DNA of 64,000 nt from Sphaerisporangium album (GTDB taxonomy: Bacteria; Actinomycetota; Actinomycetes; Streptosporangiales; Streptosporangiaceae), in the NCBI RefSeq assembly GCF_003323745.1, contig NZ_QOIL01000025.1, positions 51,200 to 115,199 on the forward strand, read 5' to 3'. Every line of letters begins with the position of its first letter. Within the stretch, counting starts at the first letter, position 1. A program made the translations under genes and the position numbers. Positions 31,162 through 38,893 of this stretch are shown piece after piece. A model generated the notes under the pieces. That model worked only from the letters and a program-made list of their open reading frames with translations, was not told where the DNA came from and did not search any database.

Positions 31162-33354
31162 GTGTATCCATCACGCAGTCGCGGTCTGTACCGCCTGAGC
31201 CTGCTCATCGCCGGCCTGGTCGCGCTGATCGTGTCCGGTCTGGCGGTCATCGGGCCCGCCACGGCCGCCGACACGCTGCTGTCCCAGGGCAAGCCCGCGT
31301 CCGCCTCCTCCACCGAGGCCCCCGGAACCCCCGCCTCGGCGGCGTTCGACGGCAACACCACCGGCTCCCGGTGGTCCAGCGCCTTCAGCGACCCGCAGTG
31401 GATCCAGGTCGACCTGGGTCAGCCCGCGACGATCAGCCAGGTCGTGCTCACCTGGGAGGCCGCCTACGGCCGGGCGTTCAAGCTCCAGACGTCCGCCGAC
31501 GGCACCACCTGGACCGACATCTACTCGACCACGACGGGCACCGGCGGCACCCAGACCCTCGCCGTCTCCGGCAACGGCCGGTACGTCCGCATGTACGGGA
31601 CGACCCGGGCCACCGCGTACGGCTACTCGCTGTGGGAGTTCCAGGTTTACGGCAGCTACGGCACCGTGACGCCCACGGCCACGCCGACGGTGACCCCGAC
31701 CGGGAACCCGGGCCAGTGCACCACCGGCTTCGGCCCGAACGTCTTCATCTTCGACCCCTCCATGCCGGTCGCCACCATTCAGGACCGCCTGAACCAGGTG
31801 TTCACCCAGCAGGAGACCAACCAGTTCGGGACCCAGCGCTACGCGCTGCTGTTCAAGCCGGGCACCTACAACGTCGGAACCCGGGTGGGCTTCTACACCC
31901 AGGTCGCGGGCCTCGGAATGTCGCCCGACAACGTGGTGATCAACGGCCCCGTCCTCGTCGACGCCCGCTGGTTCAACGGCAACGCCACCCAGAACTTCTG
32001 GCGCTCGGTCGAGAACATGAACCTCAGGCCGAACGAGGGCTACAACCGCTGGGCCGTCTCCCAGGCCGCGCCGTTCCGCCGCATGCACGTCCAGGGCGAC
32101 ATGCAGCTCGACGACGGCGGCTGGTCGAGCGGTGGCTTCATCTCCGACTCCAAGATCGACGGCCAGATCCGCTCCGGCTCGCAGCAGCAGTGGTTCACCC
32201 GCAACAGCGAGCTCGGCAGCTGGTCCGGCTCGGTGTGGAACATGGTCTTCGCCGGTGTCACCGGCGCGCCGCCGCAGAACTTCCCGAACCCCTCCCACAC
32301 CGTCGTGAACAACGCGCCGGTCACCCGGGAGAAGCCGTTCCTGTACGTCGACGGCGCCGGGAACTACAACGTCTTCACGCCCGCGCTGCGCACCAACTCG
32401 CGCGGCGCGAGCTGGACGGGCGGCTCCACCGCCGGGTCGTCGATCCCGATCAGTGACTTCTGCGTCGCCAAGCCCGGTGACTCGGCCGCCACGCTGAACG
32501 CGGCGCTCGCCTCCGGCAAACACCTGCTGTTCACGCCCGGTATCTACCACCTGGACCAGCCGCTGCGGGTGACCCGCGCCAACACCGTGATCCTCGGTCT
32601 CGGCCTCGCGACGCTGATCCCCGACAACGGCGTCACCGCCCTCCAGGTGGCCGACGTCGACGGCGTGAAGGTCGCCGGCATCCTCATCGACGCCGGTCCG
32701 GTCAACTCGCCGACGCTGATCGAGGTGGGCCCGGCCGGGTCGTCCGCGAGCCACGCGGCCAACCCGACCACCCTGCAGGACGTGTTCGTCCGCGTCGGCG
32801 GCGCCCACGTCGGCAAGGCGACGACCAGCGTGGTCGTCAACAGCAACAACGTCATCGGCGACAACCTCTGGCTGTGGCGCGGTGACCACGGCACCGGCAT
32901 CGGCTGGACCACCAACACCGCGGACACCGGCCTGATCGTCAACGGCGCCGACGTCACCATGTACGGCCTGTTCGTCGAGCACTACCAGAAGTACGAGGTG
33001 ATCTGGAACGGCGAGCGGGGCCGCACCTACTTCTTCCAGAACGAGTTCCCCTACGACCCGCCGAACCAGGCGGCGTGGATGAACGGGGCATCCCGGGGCT
33101 ACGCGGCCTACAAGGTGGCCGACTCCGTCAACACCCACGAGGCGTGGGGAGTCGGCAGCTACTGCTACTTCAACGTGAACACCGCCGTCGTCGCGGAGCG
33201 CTCCTTCGAGGTGCCCGTGAAGGCGGGAGTCCGGTTCCACGATCTGGTGAGCGTCTCGCTCGGCGGGGTCGGCACGATCGCGCACGTGGTCAACAACACG
33301 GGCGGACCGGCCAACACCGCGAACCAGGTGATCTATCTGGTCAGCAACCCGTAG
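31162..33354 (+). CDS. Secreted F5/8-type-C plus beta-helix protein, probable beta-1,3-glucanase
   Basis: 730 aa from GTG at 31162 (GAGGAGAGG upstream). Signal peptide residues 1-35 end A-T-A. Residues 36-165 are an F5/8-type-C (discoidin, CBM32-like) module, followed by a Thr/Pro linker. Residues about 183-730 look like a tandem right-handed beta-helix: F-D-P-S-M, Q-E-T-N-Q-F-G-T-Q-R, L-F-K-P-G-T-Y-N-V, and a second start N-A-A-L-A-S-G-K-H-L-L-F-T-P-G. Homologues are often labelled adenylyl cyclase, for which I see no support. Two-beta-helix architecture and neighbours suggest a GH55-like exo-beta-1,3-glucanase; this is inference. The same domain recurs at 63053. Confidence 0.75.
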   Translation: MYPSRSRGLYRLSLLIAGLVALIVSGLAVIGPATAADTLLSQGKPASASSTEAPGTPASAAFDGNTTGSRWSSAFSDPQWIQVDLGQPATISQVVLTWEAAYGRAFKLQTSADGTTWTDIYSTTTGTGGTQTLAVSGNGRYVRMYGTTRATAYGYSLWEFQVYGSYGTVTPTATPTVTPTGNPGQCTTGFGPNVFIFDPSMPVATIQDRLNQVFTQQETNQFGTQRYALLFKPGTYNVGTRVGFYTQVAGLGMSPDNVVINGPVLVDARWFNGNATQNFWRSVENMNLRPNEGYNRWAVSQAAPFRRMHVQGDMQLDDGGWSSGGFISDSKIDGQIRSGSQQQWFTRNSELGSWSGSVWNMVFAGVTGAPPQNFPNPSHTVVNNAPVTREKPFLYVDGAGNYNVFTPALRTNSRGASWTGGSTAGSSIPISDFCVAKPGDSAATLNAALASGKHLLFTPGIYHLDQPLRVTRANTVILGLGLATLIPDNGVTALQVADVDGVKVAGILIDAGPVNSPTLIEVGPAGSSASHAANPTTLQDVFVRVGGAHVGKATTSVVVNSNNVIGDNLWLWRGDHGTGIGWTTNTADTGLIVNGADVTMYGLFVEHYQKYEVIWNGERGRTYFFQNEFPYDPPNQAAWMNGASRGYAAYKVADSVNTHEAWGVGSYCYFNVNTAVVAERSFEVPVKAGVRFHDLVSVSLGGVGTIAHVVNNTGGPANTANQVIYLVSNP

Positions 33355-33363
33355 GGGATCTCC

Positions 33364-33392
33364 GGCCCCGCCGCCCTGGTGGCGGCGGGGCC
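33364..33392 (+). terminator. Hairpin between beta-helix gene and binding-protein gene
   Basis: GGCCCCGCCGCC / CTGGT / GGCGGCGGGGCC, a perfect 12-bp stem ten bases after the stop. Likely a partial terminator that sets different expression of enzyme and transporter. A tandem CAGGCCTTT repeat follows near 33427. Confidence 0.7.
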
Positions 33393-33543
33393 GGGTCCTC
33401 GCGTAGGAAAGTGGAGGTGCGATTCCAGGCCTTTCAGGCCTTTGTGGCATTTCACGGCTTCCCGCGACCTGGCGGTGGGGCCGCTGTGGCATATGCGACG
33501 TCATGGCATCCGGCCAGGAGTCGCGATCAGTAAGGGGATCGTT

Positions 33544-34875
33544 GTGCGTATAGGCAAGAACGTCGGCTACATCGCCGTCGCCGGGGCGCTCCTGGCGGCG
33601 GCCTCCGCATGCGGCGGCGAGGACACGAACGCGGGAGGGGGAGGCGCGTCGAACTCGGCGGAGGCCGTGACCCTGACCTACTGGGCGTCCAACCAGGGGC
33701 CCAGCGTGGACGCCGACAAGCAGATCCTGCAGCCGGAGCTCGACAAGTTCCAGCAGCAGACCGGCATCAAGGTCAACGTCGAGGTGGTCCCGTGGGCGGA
33801 CCTGCTCAACCGCATCCTGGCCGCCACCACCTCCGGCAAGGGCCCGGACGTCGTCAACATCGGCAACACCTGGTCGGCCTCCCTGCAGGCCACCGGCGCC
33901 TTCCTGCCGATGGACGACACCGTGCTCACCGGGCTGGGCGGCAAGGAGCGCTTCCTCGGCCCGAGCCTGGCCGCCGCCGGCGCCGCCGGCAAGCCGCCCG
34001 TCGGAGTGCCGATCTACGGCATGACCTACGGCCTGTACTACAACAAGAAGATGTTCGCGGACGCCGGCATCGACAAGCCGCCGGCGACGTGGGACGAACT
34101 GGTCGCGGACGGCAAGAAGCTCACCAAGGACGGCAAGTGGGGGCTGGCCGTCGAGGGCGCCAGCGTCAGCGAGAACTCCCACCACGCCTTCATCTTCGGC
34201 CAGCAGCACGGCGGCGACCTGTTCGACGCCAGTGGCAAGCCGCAGTTCGACTCGCCGCAGAACGTCGCGGCCATCAAGCAGTACCTCGACCTGATGGCGG
34301 TCCACAAGATCGTCAACCCCAGCAACGCCGAGTACGCCAACGGCACCGAGGCCGTGCAGGACTTCGTCAACGGCAAGGCCGGGATGCTGATGTGGCAGTC
34401 CATCGCGTCCAACATCAAGGCCGCCGGGGTGAACGAGGCCGACTTCGGCCTGGCGCCGATCCCCCTGCCCGACCCGAGCTCCGGGGGCAGGCAGGTCAAC
34501 GGCATGGTCGCGGGCATCAACCTGTCGGTGTTCAACTACACCAAGAACAAGGACGCCGCGCTGAAGTTCGTCAAGTTCATGACGAGCCCGGAGGAGCAGA
34601 AGATCCTCAACAAGACGTACGGCTCGCTGCCCACCGTCACGGACGGCTATGACGACCCGGCGTTCCAGACCGAGAACATCAAGGCGTTCCAGCAGATCCT
34701 CGCCACCACCGCCGCGCCGCTGCCGCAGGTGCCCGAGGAGAGCCAGTTCGAGACCCTCGTCGGCACCGCGATGAACCAGCTCTGGGCCGACGCCGCCAGC
34801 GGCAAGCCGATCACCGACGCGACGGTCAAGGCGAAGCTGACGCAGGCCAACCAGCAGGTCCAGCCCGGGAGCTGA
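33544..34875 (+). CDS. Sugar ABC transporter substrate-binding lipoprotein
   Basis: 443 aa from GTG at 33544. Signal peptide with lipobox A-S-A-C; the mature part is a family 1 solute-binding protein (L-T-Y-W-A-S-N, G-P-D-V-V-N-I, P-I-Y-G-M-T-Y-G-L-Y-Y-N-K, T-W-D-E-L). It captures oligosaccharides outside the cell for the permeases at 35053 and 36065. Context (GH3, beta-helix enzyme, GH16-like enzyme, LacI sites) suggests beta-glucan oligosaccharides as ligand; that is inference. Confidence 0.9.
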   Translation: MRIGKNVGYIAVAGALLAAASACGGEDTNAGGGGASNSAEAVTLTYWASNQGPSVDADKQILQPELDKFQQQTGIKVNVEVVPWADLLNRILAATTSGKGPDVVNIGNTWSASLQATGAFLPMDDTVLTGLGGKERFLGPSLAAAGAAGKPPVGVPIYGMTYGLYYNKKMFADAGIDKPPATWDELVADGKKLTKDGKWGLAVEGASVSENSHHAFIFGQQHGGDLFDASGKPQFDSPQNVAAIKQYLDLMAVHKIVNPSNAEYANGTEAVQDFVNGKAGMLMWQSIASNIKAAGVNEADFGLAPIPLPDPSSGGRQVNGMVAGINLSVFNYTKNKDAALKFVKFMTSPEEQKILNKTYGSLPTVTDGYDDPAFQTENIKAFQQILATTAAPLPQVPEESQFETLVGTAMNQLWADAASGKPITDATVKAKLTQANQQVQPGS

Positions 34876-34910
34876 CCTGCCTCCGTGTCCTGCGACGACA
34901 CCGCCGGGAC

Positions 34911-34940
34911 GGGCGCCACACCGATCGCGGATCGGCGCCC
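34911..34940 (+). terminator. Intercistronic hairpin between binding-protein and permease genes
   Basis: Inner dyad CCGATC-GCG-GATCGG (34921-34935) with the alternative outer pair GGGCGCC (34911-34917)/GGCGCCC (34934-34940). Such structures commonly raise binding-protein mRNA relative to permease mRNA. Confidence 0.5.
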
Positions 34941-35052
34941 GCCCGGCTCCTCCATGACTCCCACCGGCCCGTACGCGACCCCGTCCGGGCCGGAGGGCAC
35001 GATCCACCAGCAACGCCGAGAACGACCGGCCCAGCCGAAGCGAGAGGGATAG

Positions 35053-36072
35053 ATGGTCGCGCGCACCACGCCTCACCATGACGAGCGGCGCACCGCGCCG
35101 CCGGAAGGCGGGCCGCGCCCGCCCGGAGCAGGGCTGCACGGCCGGGTCGTCTCCCGGATCCCGTTAAGGCTGCGCCGGCTGGGGCTGCCCTACATGCTGA
35201 TCCTCCCGGCCATCCTCCTGGAGCTGCTGATCCACGTGGTCCCGATGCTGGTCGGCGTCGGGATGAGCTTCCTGCGGCTCACACAGCTCTACATCCGCAA
35301 CTGGACGGCGGCCCCGTTCGCCGGGCTGTCGAACTACCAGGTCGCGGTGAACTTCGACTCCGCGGTCGGCGCCTCGCTGCTGCACTCGTTCTTCGTCACC
35401 GTCGTGTTCACCATCCTCGCGGTGGGGATGTCCTGGCTGTTCGGGACGGCCGGGGCGGTGCTGATGCAGGGCGCCTTCCGCGGCAGGGGCCTGCTGCGCA
35501 CGCTGTTCCTGGTGCCGTACGCGCTGCCCGTGTACGCGGGCGTGATCACCTGGAGCTTCATGCTCCAGCGCGACACCGGCCTGGTGAACCACGTCCTGGT
35601 CGACCAGCTCCACCTGTTCGGCGGCGACCGCCCGTTCTGGCTGATCGGCGGCAACAGCTTCGCCGCCGTGGTGATCGTCGCGGTGTGGAAGTCCTGGCCG
35701 TTCGCGTTCCTGATCCTCATGGCCGGGCTGCAGAACATAGACAAGGACCTCTACGAGGCCTCCGCCATCGACGGCGCCGGCTGGTGGCGGCAGCTGCGGT
35801 CGGTCACGCTGCCCATGCTGCGGCCGGTGAACCAGGTGCTGATCCTGGTGCTGTTCCTGTGGACCTTCAACGACTTCAACACCCCGTACGTGCTGTTCGG
35901 GAACGCGGCTCCGCAGGAGGCGGACCTCATCTCGGTGCACATCTACCAGAGCTCGTTCATCACCTGGAACTTCGGCTCGGGCTCGGCGATGTCCGTCCTG
36001 CTGCTGCTGTTCCTGCTGCTGGTGACCGCGGTGTACCTGGTGGCGACCTCCCGGAGGAAGAGCGATGCATGA
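35053..36072 (+). CDS. Sugar ABC transporter permease (MalF-like)
   Basis: 339 aa from ATG at 35053. About six membrane helices; the cytoplasmic coupling motif is E-A-S-A-I-D-G-A-G with R-S-V-T-L-P. It overlaps the next permease gene by eight bases. It forms the heterodimeric channel with the 36065 product. No ATPase gene is in the operon, so a shared MsiK-type ATPase must supply energy. Confidence 0.9.
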   Translation: MVARTTPHHDERRTAPPEGGPRPPGAGLHGRVVSRIPLRLRRLGLPYMLILPAILLELLIHVVPMLVGVGMSFLRLTQLYIRNWTAAPFAGLSNYQVAVNFDSAVGASLLHSFFVTVVFTILAVGMSWLFGTAGAVLMQGAFRGRGLLRTLFLVPYALPVYAGVITWSFMLQRDTGLVNHVLVDQLHLFGGDRPFWLIGGNSFAAVVIVAVWKSWPFAFLILMAGLQNIDKDLYEASAIDGAGWWRQLRSVTLPMLRPVNQVLILVLFLWTFNDFNTPYVLFGNAAPQEADLISVHIYQSSFITWNFGSGSAMSVLLLLFLLLVTAVYLVATSRRKSDA

Positions 36073-36904
36073 GCCCCGCTGGCTGCCCTGGGCGCGCTGG
36101 TTCGGCCTGGGCTTCCTGGCCCTGTTCACGCTGATCCCGATCTACGTGATGATCAGCTCGTCGGTCAAGCCGCTGCGGGACGTGCAGAACGGGTTCAGCT
36201 GGATCCCCACGACGTTCACGCTGCGGCCCTTCGCCGACATCTGGAAGACCGTGCCGCTCGGCACCTACTTCGTCAACAGCCTGATCGTGGCGTCGATCTC
36301 GGCGGTGGCGTCGGTGGCGGTGGCGATCTTCGCGGCGTACGCCGTCAGCCGCTACCGCTTCCCCGGGCGGCGGGTCTTCACCGTGACCGTCCTGTCCACC
36401 CAGATGTTCCCCGGCATCCTGTTCCTGCTGCCGCTGTTCATGATCTTCGTGAACCTGGGCAACGTCACCGGCGTCGAGTTGTACGGCAGCCGTCTCGGCC
36501 TGATCATCACCTACCTGACGTTCTCGCTGCCGTTCGCGATCTGGATGCTGGTCGGCTACTTCGACTCCATCCCGCGCGCGCTCGACGAGGCCGCCAAGGT
36601 GGACGGCAGCGGGCCGCTCGGCGCGCTGTTCCGCGTGGTGATCCCGGCCGCGGTCCCCGGCATCGTGGCGGTGACCATCTACGCGTTCATGACCGCGTGG
36701 GGAGAGGTGCTGTTCGCCTCCGTCATGACCGACGACAACACCCGCACCCTGGCCGTCGGCCTGCGCGGGTACGCGACGCTGAACGACGTCTACTGGAACC
36801 AGGTCATGGCCGCCTCGCTGGTGGTCAGCATCCCGGTCGTCGTCGGCTTCCTCCTCCTCCAGCGCTACCTGGTCCAGGGCCTCACCGCCGGCGCGGTGAA
36901 GTAA
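36065..36904 (+). CDS. Sugar ABC transporter permease (MalG-like)
   Basis: 279 aa from ATG at 36065, overlapping the previous gene. Six membrane helices; coupling motif D-E-A-A-K-V-D-G-S-G ... V-I-P-A-A-V-P-G. C-terminus V-Q-G-L-T-A-G-A-V-K is typical of MalG-like subunits. Last gene of the importer operon. Confidence 0.9.
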   Translation: MHEPRWLPWARWFGLGFLALFTLIPIYVMISSSVKPLRDVQNGFSWIPTTFTLRPFADIWKTVPLGTYFVNSLIVASISAVASVAVAIFAAYAVSRYRFPGRRVFTVTVLSTQMFPGILFLLPLFMIFVNLGNVTGVELYGSRLGLIITYLTFSLPFAIWMLVGYFDSIPRALDEAAKVDGSGPLGALFRVVIPAAVPGIVAVTIYAFMTAWGEVLFASVMTDDNTRTLAVGLRGYATLNDVYWNQVMAASLVVSIPVVVGFLLLQRYLVQGLTAGAVK

Positions 36905-37004
36905 GAAGACCATCCTCGGGCTCTCCGAGCTTCTCCCCGCAGTCCGTCGCCGACGGCAACGAATTGGATACGCTGAGTGAGGTGAATGTGGGAAGGAGCC
37001 TCGG

Positions 37005-37370
37005 GTGCGTGAGCCGTACGGCTTTGAGATCGAGTCTGAGGTCCGTGAGTGGCTCGACAACCTGAGCGACAGCGACTTCAAGCGGGTTGACGAGGTGGCC
37101 GGTCTGCTGGCGGAGAGAGGGACTGAACTCGGTGGTCCATGGTCGGACCACCTGGAAGGGCCGGTCTGGGAACTGAGGGTTCGGCTCCGTGACCTTGCAG
37201 CCCGGGTGACGTACTGGTGTACTCCGGATAGGAGAATTGTGTTACTCACGGTCTTTCGCAAGACCAAGCAGCATGATCAGCGGCAGATCGACAGGGCGGT
37301 CCGGGCGCAGAAGATCTGTGAACGCGACCATCGGGGGCCGGTGGCCGAGACGTATGAAAGGCAGGCGTGA
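37005..37370 (+). CDS. HigB/RelE-like toxin
   Basis: 121 aa from GTG at 37005 (GGAAGGAG upstream). Gp49/HigB-like core: W-E-L-R-V-R-L-R-D, then A-R-V-T-Y-W, then I-V-L-L-T-V-F-R-K-T and a basic Q-I-D-R-A-V-R-A C-terminal helix. Members are ribosome-dependent mRNA interferases. Toxin-first order with the HTH antitoxin overlapping by one base (TGATG) is the host-inhibition (hig) arrangement. Its codon use is less G/C-extreme than the flanking sugar genes, suggesting separate arrival. Confidence 0.85.
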   Translation: MREPYGFEIESEVREWLDNLSDSDFKRVDEVAGLLAERGTELGGPWSDHLEGPVWELRVRLRDLAARVTYWCTPDRRIVLLTVFRKTKQHDQRQIDRAVRAQKICERDHRGPVAETYERQA

Positions 37371-37678
37371 TGGCCAGCTATCACACCCGCTGGGTGCGAC
37401 CTGAACCTCAGGCCGAGGACCCCGAACGGATCATGATCCGAGAGGCACTGGCCTTCGGTAAGGCTCTGTACGACCGACGTGAGGAGCTCGGGCTGACCGT
37501 CGCGGAACTGGCCGAGCGGTCAGGCTTGACCGTGGACGATATCGAGTGCATCGAGGAGGGCGGCACCGCGCCGACGATCGCCTTGCTGCGCCGCCTCGCC
37601 GCGGCGCTGAACGCCGACGTTCGTCTCACTTCCGGCCATGATGTGGGCTCGGTGTGGTTCGAGCCACACGCGGCCTGA
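37370..37678 (+). CDS. HigA-like HTH antitoxin
   Basis: 102 aa from ATG at 37370 (GTG at 37367 also in frame). An XRE-type HTH lies at residues about 45-95: L-T-V-A-E-L-A-E-R-S-G-L and T-V-D-D-I-E-C-I-E-E-G. It is expected to bind and neutralise the upstream toxin and repress their shared promoter. Convergent with the LacI gene. Confidence 0.85.
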   Translation: MASYHTRWVRPEPQAEDPERIMIREALAFGKALYDRREELGLTVAELAERSGLTVDDIECIEEGGTAPTIALLRRLAAALNADVRLTSGHDVGSVWFEPHAA

Positions 37679-37779
37679 TCGAAGGACCTGGTCACCCGGC
37701 GCGCGAGCAAGCCGATCGCTGCCGAGGCGCTGTGGGCAGGTGCGCCTGGTTCTTGCCTTGGAGGCCAGGCCGCGCCGGG

Positions 37780-38832
37780 TCAGGCGGACTCCCGGACCAC
37801 CAGGGACGGCTCGAAGATGACGGAGGTCATGGGCTTGCCGGGCTCGTCGACGTGCTCCAGCAGCAGGCGGGCCATCTCCGCGGCCATGTCCTCCACGGGG
37901 TGGCGGATCGTGGTGAGCATGGGACGGCTCGCGGTGGCGGCGCTGCTGTCGTCGAAGCCGACCACGGCGACGTCCTCGGGGACGCGGCGCCCGTGGTGGC
38001 GCAGCACCAGCAGCGCGCCCTGGGCCATCAGGTCGTTGGCGACGAAGACGCCGTCGAGGCCGGGCTGCTCGCTCAGCAGGCGCTCCATCGCGGTCTCGCC
38101 GCTGGCGTAGGTGAACTGCCCCTCCACGCAGGGGATGTACGGGTGGCCGTGCGCCGCCATCGCGTCGCGGAAGCCGGCCAGCCGGTCCTGGGCGGCGAGC
38201 ACGTCGAGGGGCCCGGCGATGGTCGCCACCCGGCGGCACCCGCGGGCCACCAGGTGGTCGGCGGCGAGCTTGGCGCCCGTCCGGTGCGCGACGTCGACGT
38301 AGCTGATGGGGATGGCCTCGCCGGGCCGGGCGAACAGCACCGACGGCAGCGCGGCCTCGACGAGCTGGCGGGGGAGCGGGTCCCGCGACTGGGTGGACAC
38401 CAGGACGGCGCCGTCGGCGTACCCCTGGCGCAGGAACGAGATGACCTGCGTGCGCGCCTCGTCGGTCTCGGCGAACATCAGGATCGGGTGGATGCCGCGC
38501 GGGCGCAGGAAGCCCACCACGCCGCTGGCCACGCGCCCGAAGAACGGGTCGGCGAAGACCTGGCTGTGGAAGGGGTTGGCCTCGTCCTCCTCGCCCGCGC
38601 CGGAGACCACCAGGGCGATCGCGCCCGTGCGGCGGGTGACCAGGGACCGGGCCGCCCGGTTCGGGACGTACCCGGTGTCGGCGATCGCCCGCCGGACCGT
38701 CTCCTGGATCGCCGGGTCGACGTTGCGGATTCCGTTGATCACCCGGGAGACCGTCGCGCGCGAGACGCCCGCCGCGCGAGCGACGTCCTCCAGAGTGGGG
38801 GCTGCCGTCACGGGCGGGCGACCTTCGCTCAT
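37780..38832 (-). CDS. LacI-family repressor of the first glucan locus
   Basis: 350 aa from ATG at 38832. The N-terminal HTH is L-E-D-V-A-R-A-A-G-V-S-R-A-T-V-S-R-V-I-N-G; a periplasmic-binding-like effector domain follows, with F-V-A-N-D-L-M-A-Q-G-A and V-A-V-V-G-F-D-D. A perfect GAGAGCGCTCTC operator lies 22 bp upstream, so it probably represses itself, the GH3 gene, the 41613 gene and the importer operon. The ATG lacks a ribosome site but lies six bases after TATAAA on its strand, suggesting leaderless translation. GTG at 38811 is the alternative start. Confidence 0.9.
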   Translation of the reverse strand: MSEGRPPVTAAPTLEDVARAAGVSRATVSRVINGIRNVDPAIQETVRRAIADTGYVPNRAARSLVTRRTGAIALVVSGAGEEDEANPFHSQVFADPFFGRVASGVVGFLRPRGIHPILMFAETDEARTQVISFLRQGYADGAVLVSTQSRDPLPRQLVEAALPSVLFARPGEAIPISYVDVAHRTGAKLAADHLVARGCRRVATIAGPLDVLAAQDRLAGFRDAMAAHGHPYIPCVEGQFTYASGETAMERLLSEQPGLDGVFVANDLMAQGALLVLRHHGRRVPEDVAVVGFDDSSAATASRPMLTTIRHPVEDMAAEMARLLLEHVDEPGKPMTSVIFEPSLVVRESA

Positions 38833-38853
38833 GTGGCTTTTATAGCATGGCGG

Positions 38854-38865
38854 GAGAGCGCTCTC
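38854..38865. promoter_or_regulatory. LacI-type operator upstream of its own repressor gene
   Basis: Perfect GAGAGCGCTCTC within the sequence leading to the LacI start and just beyond the GH3 stop (38894). It indicates autoregulation. Confidence 0.75.
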
Positions 38866-38893
38866 CACAAACCGGCCGCACGGGCGGCCCTCG

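Noticed and set aside
31171-35139. Reverse-strand open frame of about 1320 codons opposite the beta-helix and binding-protein genes
   Set aside because: A high-GC antisense shadow; forward genes there have signal peptides, lipobox, ribosome sites and recognisable folds.
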